DNA from: Allomyces arbusculus
Taxonomy: Eukaryota > Blastocladiomycota > Blastocladiomycetes > Blastocladiales > Blastocladiaceae
Reading direction: 5' to 3'
DNA: 64,000 nt
Assembly (NCBI GenBank): GCA_027604705.1
Contig: JADHYV010000014.1
Coordinates: forward strand, 62,001 to 126,000
Made by a program: the position numbers and the translations under genes. Below the pieces are notes generated by a model. The model was not told the DNA's origin. It ran no database searches and was given only the letters and a program-made list of their open reading frames with translations. Positions 12,571 through 22,310 of this stretch are shown here, in pieces. The first letter of the stretch is position 1. Each line of letters begins with the position of its first letter.

Positions 12571-15500
12571 ATGGCCTCCGCGCCACGACCTGACCCGGTC
12601 GCCGCACAGCTTCTGCCGGGCGCCGTGCCCGACAACGAAGCCGCTCGCACGGCAATTCCGCTCAACGATGTGCACCATGCTCCAGCCTCGACGACGACGG
12701 CCGAAGACCGGAAAATCGGTGTCGCCGAAGACGTGAAGACGCCGCTCATGGCCGATGTCGAGCAACCACTGGACCGTCCGTCCGCTGAAGCCACGAGCGC
12801 AGAGCCCAAGGACGACGACAAATCGTCCAAGACCGTGCCGTTCCTCTCCCTCTTCCGGTTTGCTGACACCAAGGACAAGGTGCTCATGGCCATTGGCTTC
12901 CTTGGCGCCATCGGCTACGGTCCGTCATTGACCAACCCACTCTTCAAACTGCACCCGATGAATGATGCACATTCTGACCATCACATCCATTCCGATGTCG
13001 GCCAGGTATCACCAACCCGCTCATTTCCGTCCTCCTCGGTGACGCTGTGAACCCCTTCATCGACTATGCGCGCACGCGCGCCATTTACGGGTCTGGGCCG
13101 CAAGTCGATGCTGCCGCCGAGGCACTCAAAACAAACGTCGTCGATACTGTCGTCCTGTTTGTCGGGATTGGCATTGCCACCATGGTCGCCGCGTACCTGA
13201 TGCAAGCGTCGTACATGTGGGCTGGCGAGCGGCAGGCGCGCCGCGCGCGCGCGCATTTCATTCGCACGACAATGCGCCAAGATTTGGCGTGGTTTGATAA
13301 GAACAAGGCGGGTGATTTGACAACGCGGTTGACGAGGTTCGGACGGATGTGCGAAATGCAAGGCAAGATGGGAATGGATGCAGGACTGACGGCAGCGAAT
13401 TCGAAATTAGTGATGCGCTCATGTTCCAAGAGGGTATATCGGAAAAAGTCGTGCAGGCTGCGGCCTACCTGATCCAGTTCATCACCGGTTTCGTGATCGC
13501 CTTCATTCTCAGTGCGTTTCCTCGCTCCTCCTCCCTCTTCTCAGCACCCGCGCGCGGCACCCCACTCACCCTTCCTCCCTCTCCACCCCCTAGGCTGGAA
13601 ACTCACGCTCGTCCTGATGGCCACGTTCCCCGCCTTTGGCGCGTCGGGCGTGATTGTCGGCAAGGCCTTTTCCGAGGGCGCCTCGCGGTCACAGGCCGTC
13701 TACGCCAAGGCCGGTGCGATCGCGCAAGAAGCGCTTGCCAACATTCGCACAGTCACGGCCTTTGGCGGCCAGGACCGCGCGCTCAAGAGGTTTTCGAACA
13801 TGCTTGAGGAGACGGTGCGCGTCAACGAACGCAAGGCGTGGGTCACGGGCGGTGGGTTCGGCGTGTTCTTTGGGTTGCTCTACCTGCTGTTTGGGATCGG
13901 CGCGTGGTATGGCGCGAAGCTGGTGGAGAGTGGCGAGATCAAGGGCGGCGACGTGCTGGTACGCTTGGAGATGGATTCGGTGGACTGGGTGGTGGGGAGT
14001 GGCGCTGATGGATTTGGGTGACGAGTGTAGAAAGTCCTGTTCGCGATCACTGTAGGCGCCTTCTCGATTGTCAACCTGTCCCCGTCGATCCAGGCGGTGA
14101 GCAAGGGTCGCGGGGCGGCGTACCGCTTGTACGAGGTCATCGACTCGCAGCCTTCGATCGTCGACGGCGAAAAGGCGCTGCCCGACGTGTCGGGCCGCAT
14201 CACGTTTGAAAAGGTTAAGTTCGCGTATCCGTCCCGGCCGTCGGTCACGGTGCTCGAGGATTTCTCGCTCAGTATCGAACCGGGCACGACGGTCGCGCTC
14301 GTCGGGTCGTCCGGCTCCGGCAAGTCGACGACGATCCAGTTGCTGTTGCGGTTCTTTGACGTGCTCAGCGGCGCAGTCAAGGTGGACGGCGTGCCGCTGC
14401 CCGAGCTCTCGCTGCAGTGGTACCGCCAGCGCGTCGGTTACGTCCCGCAGATGCCGGTCCTGTTTGATGCGACGATTGAGGAGAACTTGAAGTTGGGCGC
14501 GATCGACGGGACCGAAGTCACGCAGGCGATGATGGAACAAGCGTGCCGCGACGCTAATGCGCACGACTTCATCATGGGGCTGCCGCAGGGGTACCAGACG
14601 CCCGTGGGCGAGGCCGGTGCGTTGTTGAGTGGAGGGCAGAAGCAGCGTCTCGCGATTGCGCGTGCGCTGATCAAGAACCCCAAGGTACCGGAGGGCTTGG
14701 ACCGCCGTCTCCATAACGTGGACATCTCAATGTGGGCTAACCGGATTTGTCCCACCCCACGACATAGATCCTGCTCCTCGACGAGTCGACTTCCGCGCTC
14801 GACACCGAGTCCGAGAGTATCGTGCAGGCTGCGCTCGACAAAGCCTCGCAGGGCCGTACGACGATCACGATCGCGCACCGACTCGCGTCGATCCGCAACG
14901 CCGACAAGATCGTCGTCATGGACAAGGGCCGGATCGTCGAGACCGGCACGCACGACTCGTTGATCGCTCTCGGCGGCGTCTACGCCAGTCTCGTCAAGGC
15001 GCAGGAACTCAAGGGCGCGACCGGCGCGGCGACCTCGTCCGAAACCGAGGACGACATCGACGCGACCGTGGTCCCAACCGCTGTCGCGGCGGGCACGACG
15101 GTCGTGACCGTGGCCAAGGACACTGAGCCCGTCAACCCGCAGATGTCGCTGCTCGCGGACCTGAACAAGGAAGAGCGCGAGAAAGCCGAAATGGAGCGCA
15201 TTTTGAGCGAGAACAAGTTGTCAATGTGGCGCGTCGTCAAGCTGCAGTGGAAGGAATGGCCGGTGCTCGTCGTGGGCATTCTCATGGGCACGATCAACGG
15301 CCTGCTCCTGCCGGCGTTTGGCCTCGTCTTGTCGGAAACGCTCGCCATGTTCCAGTACACGGGCCAGGAACTGCGCGACCGTGCGTTCACGTGGCTCATG
15401 GTCTTCATTGGCCTGACCGTCGCCAACTTCATTATCAACCTGTTCCAGTTTGGCTGTTTCGGCGTCGCTGGCGAGCGGCTCACGCGCCGGATTCGCGAGT

Positions 15501-17049
15501 CCACGTTCCAGGCGATGCTGCGGCAAGACATGGGCTGGTTCGATGACGAACGGCACGGCACGGGTGCGCTGACCGCGCAACTGTCGGAGCAGGCCGACCG
15601 CATCCAGAATCTGACGGGTCCGAACGCCGCGAACTTGCTGCAGTTGCTCGTTTCGATGGGCGCCGCCGTCGGGCTCGCGTTCTACTACTCGTGGCAGCTC
15701 ACACTCGTCGTGCTCGCGTGCGTGCCGGTGCTCGCGCTCGGGTCCATTTTTGAGGCCAAGATCATGCAGGGTTCGCTCAACAAGACGCGGCTCGCGTATG
15801 CCGAGGCCGGGCAGTCGGCGTGCGACGCGATCCAGAACATTGTCATGGTCAAGGCGCTCGCGCGCGAGGAGTTTTTCGACAACGATTACCTCAAGCGCGT
15901 CAAGGGCCCGTATCTCGCGGGCGTGCGCAAGGGGTTGATTGGAGCGTGGGGGTTCGGATTTTCGCAGGCCGTGCAGGTACGTTCATGTATTCCCAACCTT
16001 TTCCACCGTCCCGTGAGCTGATCTTGCTTTCCTTTCTATAGTTCTGGGTCTATGCGATCGCCTTTTACGCCGGGTACCGCTTCGTCGTGCAGGATCTGAT
16101 CAATTCCGGAGACCTGTTTCGCACAATTTTCGTGATCCTTTTCGGCAGCATCTCGTTTGCGCAAGCCGCCACGTTCGGTGGCAACATTCAAAAAGCCAAG
16201 GTTGCGGCGATCGTCTACTTTGAACTTCTCGACCGTGTCCCACCCATCGACTCTGCCAACACCGACGGCCTGAAACCCGTCGACGTTGCCGGGAATTTGC
16301 AGGTGAAGGACGGTGTCTTCAGCTACCCGATGCGGCCCGACGCGATCGTGCTGCAGGACTTCAATATCGAGGCGCTTGCGGGCAAGACGGTCGCGCTGGT
16401 CGGTCCGTCCGGGTCTGGCAAGTCGAGTACGCTCGCGCTCGCGTTGCGGTTCTACGAGCTGCAGCAGGGGGTGACCAAGGTCGAGGGCTACGACGTCAAG
16501 GAGTGGAATCTCGCGCATCTGCGCGAACAGATGGCGATTGTCTTGCAGGACCCGACGCTGTTCATGGGTACCATTCGCGAGAATATCGCGTATGGCCACC
16601 CGGATCCGGATTCGGTCTCGGACGCTGATATCGAGCGGTGTGCTCGCATGGCCAACATCCACGATTTCATCATGGGCCTGCCCGAGGGGTACGCGACCCC
16701 AGTCTCGTCGTCGCAGCTGTCGGGTGGGCAAAAGCAGCGCGTATGCATCGCGCGTGCGTTGATTCGCAACCCGAGGATCCTTCTGCTCGACGAGGCGACG
16801 GCCGCGCTAGATTCGCAGGCCGAGCGTGTCGTGCAGGCCGCTCTGGATGTCGCGTCTCAAGGACGAACGACGATCACGGTCGCGCACCGGCTCGCGACGA
16901 TCCAGAACGCCGACGTGATTTTCGTTGTCAAGCACGGGCGCGTCGTTGAGCAGGGGACGCACAATGAGTTGCTGGCGATGCGCGGGTTGTACCACAAGCT
17001 CGTGCAGAAGCAGCAACTCGGCGCGGCGGCGGGGAACGGGCTGGCATAG
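12571..17049 (+). CDS. Full-length ABCB (MDR/P-glycoprotein type) ABC transporter, copy B (7 exons)
   Basis: Same architecture and predicted role as copy A, in the opposite orientation. Exons: 12571-12919, 13006-13336, 13411-13511, 13594-13958, 14031-14684, 14768-15976, 16042-17049; 1338 aa. Start chosen at ATG 12571 because the Ala-rich leader then parallels copy A; an in-frame ATG 87 codons upstream (12310) is less likely. NBD1: Walker A about residue 473, LSGGQKQR about 580, ILLLDEST 601. NBD2: GPSGSGKSS about 1122, LSGGQKQR about 1229, LLLDEAT about 1251. TMD2 begins after a charged linker (about 680-745). Exon lengths 2 to 5 are identical to copy A while intron sequences are unrelated. 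By family knowledge such genes often underlie drug or toxin efflux in fungi; no substrate can be read from the sequence. Confidence 0.94.
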
Positions 17050-17171
17050 CTCGTTGACGTGCATTGATTGACCTTTGTTCTTTTTTGCTTTTGGCATTTG
17101 GCGGTTTTTTGGACTTGGTGTGGATCATGAACAGACAACCGTATTCGATTTGTCGTGGCACGGGCGTGTGA

Positions 17172-17326
17172 GCACGGTCGTCGGGTGCTTGCGCAAGCTG
17201 CAGCGGTGGAACCTGATGAGCATCGTCGAATTCCCAAGATTAATGACGGTACTCTGGCCCGAAGGTCCGGCTGCTCAACGAGCACGGACCTGCCATGTGC
17301 CCGTCAATCCAATGCCATGGCTTTGA
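17172..17326 (+). pseudogene. Orphan last exon of an OCA1-like phosphatase
   Basis: Translates to STVVGCLRKLQRWNL and then a decayed tail ending in a PWL-stop. This corresponds to exon 4 of the intact gene at 21067-21777, which reads GTVVGCLRKLQRWNLTS to PPPWL. Homology begins at the exon 4 boundary. The catalytic P-loop, encoded in the preceding exon, is absent, so it cannot make a working enzyme. DNA similarity is clear (for example GGTCGTCGGGTGCTTGCG), with small deletions in the second half. It lies just downstream of ABC copy B in the opposite orientation to the intact gene, and looks like one arm of an inverted local duplication. Confidence 0.75.
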
Positions 17327-18090
17327 CCGCTCAGAACGCGTGACAATGCGGGTGGAGAGTATGGTCCTTGGAGGTTTTTGCTGGATTCAACATGGTGTAT
17401 TCCCTATAACCAACTGGTTATGTGCTCACTCATCAGAGCCCAGCACCCATTCTCTTCCACGAAGACCCACCACTGAGAACGGAGGTCCACGGCTGTGGCC
17501 CGGGCTCAAATCCTTGAGAAGCAGAAATATAAACTTGAAGCGGATTTTGGCGCGGATGGCCTGCCAAATTTTCTCTCTCGCTGTGTTGTTTACGCTCTTT
17601 GAAACCAGACCCAACCTGGCTTTGTCGTCCAGCAGCAGTGCTGTGGACGAATTGTCAAGGCGGTGGCCAAGGCAGAACAAAATGAAGATAAATCCAACGA
17701 TTCGGTCAACGGCCCCGGATTGATGAGGAAAAGCAAATCGGAAAGACGCGGCCGTTTGTTGTCCAAGGCCAGAAGCATAAACCGTTGACAAATGGGAATA
17801 GACAGCACTCAAACTTGTATGATTAACCAAAGCGGCACAACAGCCAAACGACTGCCACTATCGCACCTACTGGATCTACTTGTCGCTCACACACAAGGAT
17901 ATCCTCCACCCACACGTTCTTGACATAAGCAATAGCAGGAACGTTACACGAGCCGCGCTCAAAGCCATGCACGCAGTTGTGCTCACAGGGAAAAACCGTG
18001 CGGTTATTGGCCAAAACTCACGCAGACGTGTGGAGACTAACAATTAATATAAACGCTCAGACATCTTGGGCGCCACCTTTCACACTAGCC
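17327..18090. other. GC-poor insert with weak minus-strand coding look
   Basis: Base composition is visibly lower in GC than the flanking genes. On the minus strand a 63-codon frame (17823-18014) includes QVDPVGAIVAVVWLL, a membrane-like segment, and another (17426-17830) includes IVGFIFILFCLGH. I could not link them into a gene. Relative to the intact OCA1 locus this stretch adds roughly 600 bp between the orphan exon and the shared repeat, so it may be an insertion. The element type is not identifiable. Confidence 0.3.
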
Positions 18091-18094
18091 CAGG

Positions 18095-18275
18095 GTCGTG
18101 ATCCCTCACCAGCAATGACTATTAGTTCCGCTTGTTCCCAAAGATCACAATCTTTGGGGCCACCTGGCACCCGCCTGGAGTGTAGGGGACCCGGGACGAC
18201 AAATGAGTGCTGACTCCTACTGCATGATATGGGTGTGCAATGCTGGGTTGAACAGTGGAGGTGGTCAGGGTCCGC
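18095..18275 (+). repeat. Inverted repeat, left arm (with 9-bp-stem hairpin)
   Basis: About 180 bp that reappear, reversed, at 20705-20885 at roughly 75-80% identity by eye. Shared stretches include CTCACCAGCAATGACTA and CTACTGCATGAT and AATGCTGGGTTGA. It contains a perfect stem CCCAAAGAT / ATCTTTGGG with a CACA loop at 18137-18158. The same stem is present in the other arm with a different loop. Confidence 0.75.
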
Positions 18276-19939
18276 ACTGTCGATCAGACTCTCTGCCACT
18301 TGGGAGAATTTTTGGTTTCACATTTTTGGCTGGGCAGACACGCGTTTTTGACAAGACACACAAGAGATCAGTTCGAAACAATCTGACCCACATTAAAGCC
18401 CTTGCGGCAAAGTCGGCTCTCGGCACGATTCGACCTCGGGCATTCACGCCGCCTACTTTTCAGCGGCGTGACCGCCCAAAGTGTGGGCTCGATAAGATCA
18501 ACACGTGAAGCCCAGGACTGCATGCGACGTTCGCGGCCTCCCTGCACAACCCAACCCAAACGCACCAACGTCAAGACGATCGCGAGCGCGGCCATCTCGG
18601 CGAAAAAGACATGGATCACGACGGAACGCTTCGCGCACTCTTTTGACAAACCAAGCGCAATGGATCGTAAGCTCGTTTCGGCAACTGGCCGCCGGCACTA
18701 CGCTCGCATGCCAGCCCCCGCGAGCTGCAAGTACCAATCAGCTCCAGCCGCTGCAAGGAACCGTTCCAAAGCACGTCGAGTGCAAGATTAAAGTGAACCA
18801 GTCGGATTTCATGGACCAGCACCTCCCAAACGGCGTCTTGAGACGCGGACCGGCTCTTTCGAGCAAGAACCCGCGAAACAGCAGCCGCCGCGGCGGGACC
18901 GACAAGGGCGTCGCAGTGTCGGCGCCGAACGTGCCTTACCGACGTCGCGAGCGTGAGGCATTTGCCGCGTCCAGCCCGCGCTCGTGCAACATTTTTCCTC
19001 CACGTCGCGCATGGCGACTCGCCGCCGCCGTCCTGAATTCTTCGCCGAGTTGCCTCAGTCTGATCTCACATTTGTCAGACACACCATCTCTTTGCTCCCG
19101 CACGGTCACTCTAATTGTGGCAAACGTGCTATATTAACTCATCCAATGATCGCCCACCAATAGAAGCACGGCAGGGTTGAAACGCCTGACTTCCCTTGGT
19201 ACCAAGTCAGCACTGCAAATTCTGATGCGGTAGGGGGCGCATTCAGTTGCGCTCTGGACCCTCATCAAGACGACTTGGCGGCCGTGATTGTTCGCTGATC
19301 GCGATCCGCCCGGGAACAAAAGCGGACCCAATAGTCAGTCGGTTTGAGGGAACCCGCCCTGGGCTTGTGAAGTGGCAACCGTTCGGTTGCTGTGCTCCTT
19401 CCTCTGCGTGATCAATAAATGACCGTTTCGGTTTGGTTTTTGCTTTGTGTGCTTGCCAATCCGGCGCCGTCGGAACGAGCGTTCAGGCCGTCATTCACAG
19501 TATGGTGCTAAGACCTTGCACTGACAACCCTACTGTCATGCTGCCAACATTGACTGACCCCACGCTGTTACCGAAACGCGCGCTCGCTCGAGAGGCAGGG
19601 CCGTCGGTATCTCACTCCCATCGAACCGCTGAAGGCGTCTCCACGTCGGTGTTGGTGTGTTTCCCTCTAATTTGGGGTTTCGCGCTCGGCTTCCTGAGCG
19701 GCTGCACGTCTGGCGAACACAATCACTAGTCCGCCGTTGCTGCACGCCGTCGTGTCATCGTTACGGACAACCGGCACGGGGCCGAGGTTGGAGCGATTGG
19801 CGCAGCAGGCGTTTTGGGGGGGGGGGGGGGGGTTGCCGTCTCGGCCCAGGAACACGACGGTATTGTTTGCCTGACTATTCTCATCCTTCTCCACCTGAAT
19901 TCATACTGTCGGGATATATTCATGGATTTTGACTCGACG
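18276..19939. other. Intergenic between inverted-repeat arms
   Basis: A 210-codon plus-strand frame (18505-19137) is Arg/Ser/Pro-rich with no domain and is probably not a gene. A 17-nt G-run lies at 19816-19832. Nothing else is supported. Confidence 0.4.
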
Positions 19940-20370
19940 TCGTCGGTCTCCTTCAATCCCGGGTACTGGCTCATCAAGGAGGACCTGATCCAGCGCATGG
20001 CCCTGTTTGATTCGCCATCCTGCGATTATGTACGGCATCTTACTGCGGGATTTGTCACCGTGTTTGGCGGCAACATGGAAGCGGGCTCAGGTCGCGGCGA
20101 TCACCCTCTTTGACCTGATCAACCGCTCCCTATTCATAGACTTGACCGCTAGCTCAGCTACCTGATGCGTCGGCCGTGACGACTTCGCGCGACATTATCA
20201 ACAAGCCGCTCGTGGACAAGACGGTCGCGGCCGTGCTCATCATGCCCGAACGGTTCGAGCAGGTCGAGAGACGCTCGCGCTCGCGTCCAGGTTCCACAAG
20301 CAGAGGAAGTGCCTGAGACAGAGGTGGGAGGGTACAACCTCAAGGAGCGTGAAGCCCGGCCTGCTCGCAC
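19940..20370 (+). pseudogene. Decayed fragment of a third ABCB transporter
   Basis: Matches the start of the last exon of the two ABC genes. The piece CGGCAACATGGAAGCG corresponds to the FGGNIQKAK region of the functional copies and is followed by TTTGACCTGATCAACCGC (FDLIDR in copy A). Further on, GACAAGACGGTCGCG corresponds to the strand just before Walker A, and GAGGGTACAACCTCAAGGAG to the EGYDVKEWN segment after it. The glycine-rich Walker A loop itself is ruined, stops and shifts occur throughout, and the signature and Walker B are missing. It is therefore a short dead relic of the second half of the transporter. It sits between the inverted-repeat arms, near the OCA1-like gene. Confidence 0.65.
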
Positions 20371-20704
20371 GGCTGAATGACCAACGTGCTCCCTTCTAGG
20401 CTCAACGGGATTCCTGGATGAACATGGAGGAGCGTCAGTAGGGACGGGCGGTGGAGGAGGAAGATGCGCGGATGCGCAGAACGACGTGGACTGATCTTGT
20501 TGTCTCCCAAACCAACTTGTGCCCAACCACCGCCTCTTTACCTCCACCTGGCCTTTTTACCTCAAGGCTTAGATAGCCTAGATTGTTTCGACTCGAAAAA
20601 ATTGTGTGTGTTGTCAAAAACATGTCAACGTATGTCTGTCTGAGTGTCATGATTGGAGAAACAAAACCCTCTCAAGTCGGCAGAGAGAGTCACATCGACA
20701 GCGA

Positions 20705-20885
20705 GGGCCCTTCTACCTTCCACCGTCAACCCAGCACTGCAATCTCATAATCATGCAGTAGGTGGTGACAATTGAAGGACGCCCCGCACCCTCAACATTC
20801 CAGGCAGGCGCCATGGTGGCCCCAAAGATTGCGATCTTTGGGAACAAGCGGATCTATTAGTCATTGCTGGTGAGGAATCGGCCCG
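20705..20885 (-). repeat. Inverted repeat, right arm (3' flank of OCA1-like gene)
   Basis: Reverse-complement partner of 18095-18275. It carries the same 9-bp stem (CCCAAAGAT / ATCTTTGGG, 20821-20842) with loop TGCG. It begins about 180 bp downstream of the stop of the OCA1-like gene, so it may fall in that gene's 3' UTR or terminator region. Confidence 0.75.
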
Positions 20886-21066
20886 AGCTCGTCAGAGAAA
20901 GCAGCCGTCCCAGCTGTCAAATCAGTGTTTTGAGCAACGAAAGTAGTGTGTATCAAACCAAGCTCCTGGTCACTTTGCAACCAGTTCAAAACCAATCGCT
21001 TCAACTGGAATACATTAATTGCTCTTGAAGAACCTTCATCACCCCCTTTTCGTTTCGGCTCAATAT

Positions 21067-21777
21067 TTACAACCATGGCGGCGGGTCGACGGGCACGCGG
21101 CACAGGTCCGTGTCAAACAGCTCGATAAACTGCTCGTTGAGCAACCGGACTTTCGGGCCAGCGTACCGCCGGTACTCTTCGAAGATGCTCGTCAGGTTCC
21201 ACCGCTGCAACTTCCGCAAGCACCCGACGACCGTGCCTAATTGACGCGTAAGTGGGGAGTCAGTCGCGCGTCGCTCTCGAGCAGGAATGCTAGCGACGCA
21301 ATCCGCACCCGTTCGGTGCCGCCCGAGATTGCACATGATGATAAGCGGGTAGTTGCGCGGGTTCAAGATTACCTCGAGCGCTTCAAGCACGATTTCCTCT
21401 GAGATCGGGTCCCAGGCGTTGACCGACGTGGCGACGCCGAGGTGCTCGAGGTTGATTTCCTGGTCGTCGATGAAGTTGAGGCTGCATGATGGTCGGGTGC
21501 GTGAGCGAACGCGATAGAAAACGAGGACGCACAACTCACGTACAAGCGCTGGTTGGGCTCCTCGGGCGCCAGCCACACGACCGTCTTGAGCCCGAGCTTT
21601 TCGAGGAACGGGAAGTTGAGCTCGTTGGGCTGGCCTGACCGGTACAGGTCGTCCTCGATCATGCCAAAGTTCTACTTGAGCATCGACTGCTCATGAGCGG
21701 TTCTTCGCGTAGTTGCGGCGAAGTGCAATAGGACATGCTTGCGATACCAATGGCGGGATAAAGTATTGCGAGTTCAT
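21067..21777 (-). CDS. OCA1: Oca1/Siw14-type (PFA-DSP) tyrosine phosphatase-like protein (4 exons)
   Basis: Member of the plant-and-fungi atypical dual-specificity phosphatase family; yeast relatives act in oxidant-induced arrest or cleave inositol pyrophosphates. Exons: 21748-21777, 21544-21671, 21309-21481, 21067-21236; 166 aa; introns 62-76 bp. The 10-residue first exon (MNSQYFIPPL) joins NFGMIEDDLYRSGQPNE, the family's N-terminal signature. The catalytic loop CNLGRHR has Cys103 and Arg109 of the CX5R motif, so the protein should be active. GCLRKLQRWNL and EEYRRYAGPKVR follow, typical of the family. The GRHRTG motif is split by the third intron. The loop and the C-terminus fit Oca1 better than Siw14, but paralogue assignment is uncertain. 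Its last exon and 3' flank are duplicated in inverted form at 17.2-18.3 kb. Confidence 0.88.
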
Positions 21778-22310
21778 GGTCGCAACTTGCCGTAATGTCG
21801 TGGTGGCCCCGCGAAAATTGGCGGAATGATCAGCTCGATCAGTCGGCACTGTCGCGGCGATTGCTGGTTCGTGCGTTGGTTGGACCGGCCGTGCTGGCGA
21901 AGACCGGGTGGCGGCGCTCTTGTCGCGCCCCGAAAACGAGTTGAAGTTGACAGGCCCCTTGGATTGCAGCAAGTGTCGCAGCTCGTGCACGAGCGCGCCT
22001 GTTGGTGGTCGAGTACTTAATTTGCAGAGCCGACAGTTTAACAAGTTGAGCAAATCTGACTTCAAACGTGACCGCGACAAAACTGGTCAAATCTCTCGCT
22101 CGACAAATCTGACAGCTGAACAACTTGTCGAGCGTCCACGCTCAACAACGAATCAAATGGAATGCCCGTTCCTCTTGAGCATGAGCATAAATAAATACAC
22201 GGCAACAGCGCCCTCGCACAGGCCTACTCCCATCCTCTCTTCAAACGCCATCACCGACCCGCTCGACCAGCGGCCGACATCCCCTCTCTGCCAACCCAAC
22301 CCACGCTTCC
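21778..22310. other. Intergenic between TAF2 3' end and OCA1-like 5' end
   Basis: Both neighbours are on the minus strand. The stretch contains the 3' UTR of TAF2 and the promoter of the phosphatase; nothing else is recognised. Confidence 0.4.

Noticed and set aside
18505-19137. 210-codon plus-strand frame
   Set aside because: Arg/Ser/Pro-rich, no motif, no splice pattern; likely chance.
18095-20885. Inverted repeat as terminal repeats of a complete DNA transposon
   Set aside because: No transposase-like frame lies between the arms and no target-site duplication is visible; one arm adjoins OCA1 and the other an OCA1 exon, so segmental duplication is the better explanation.
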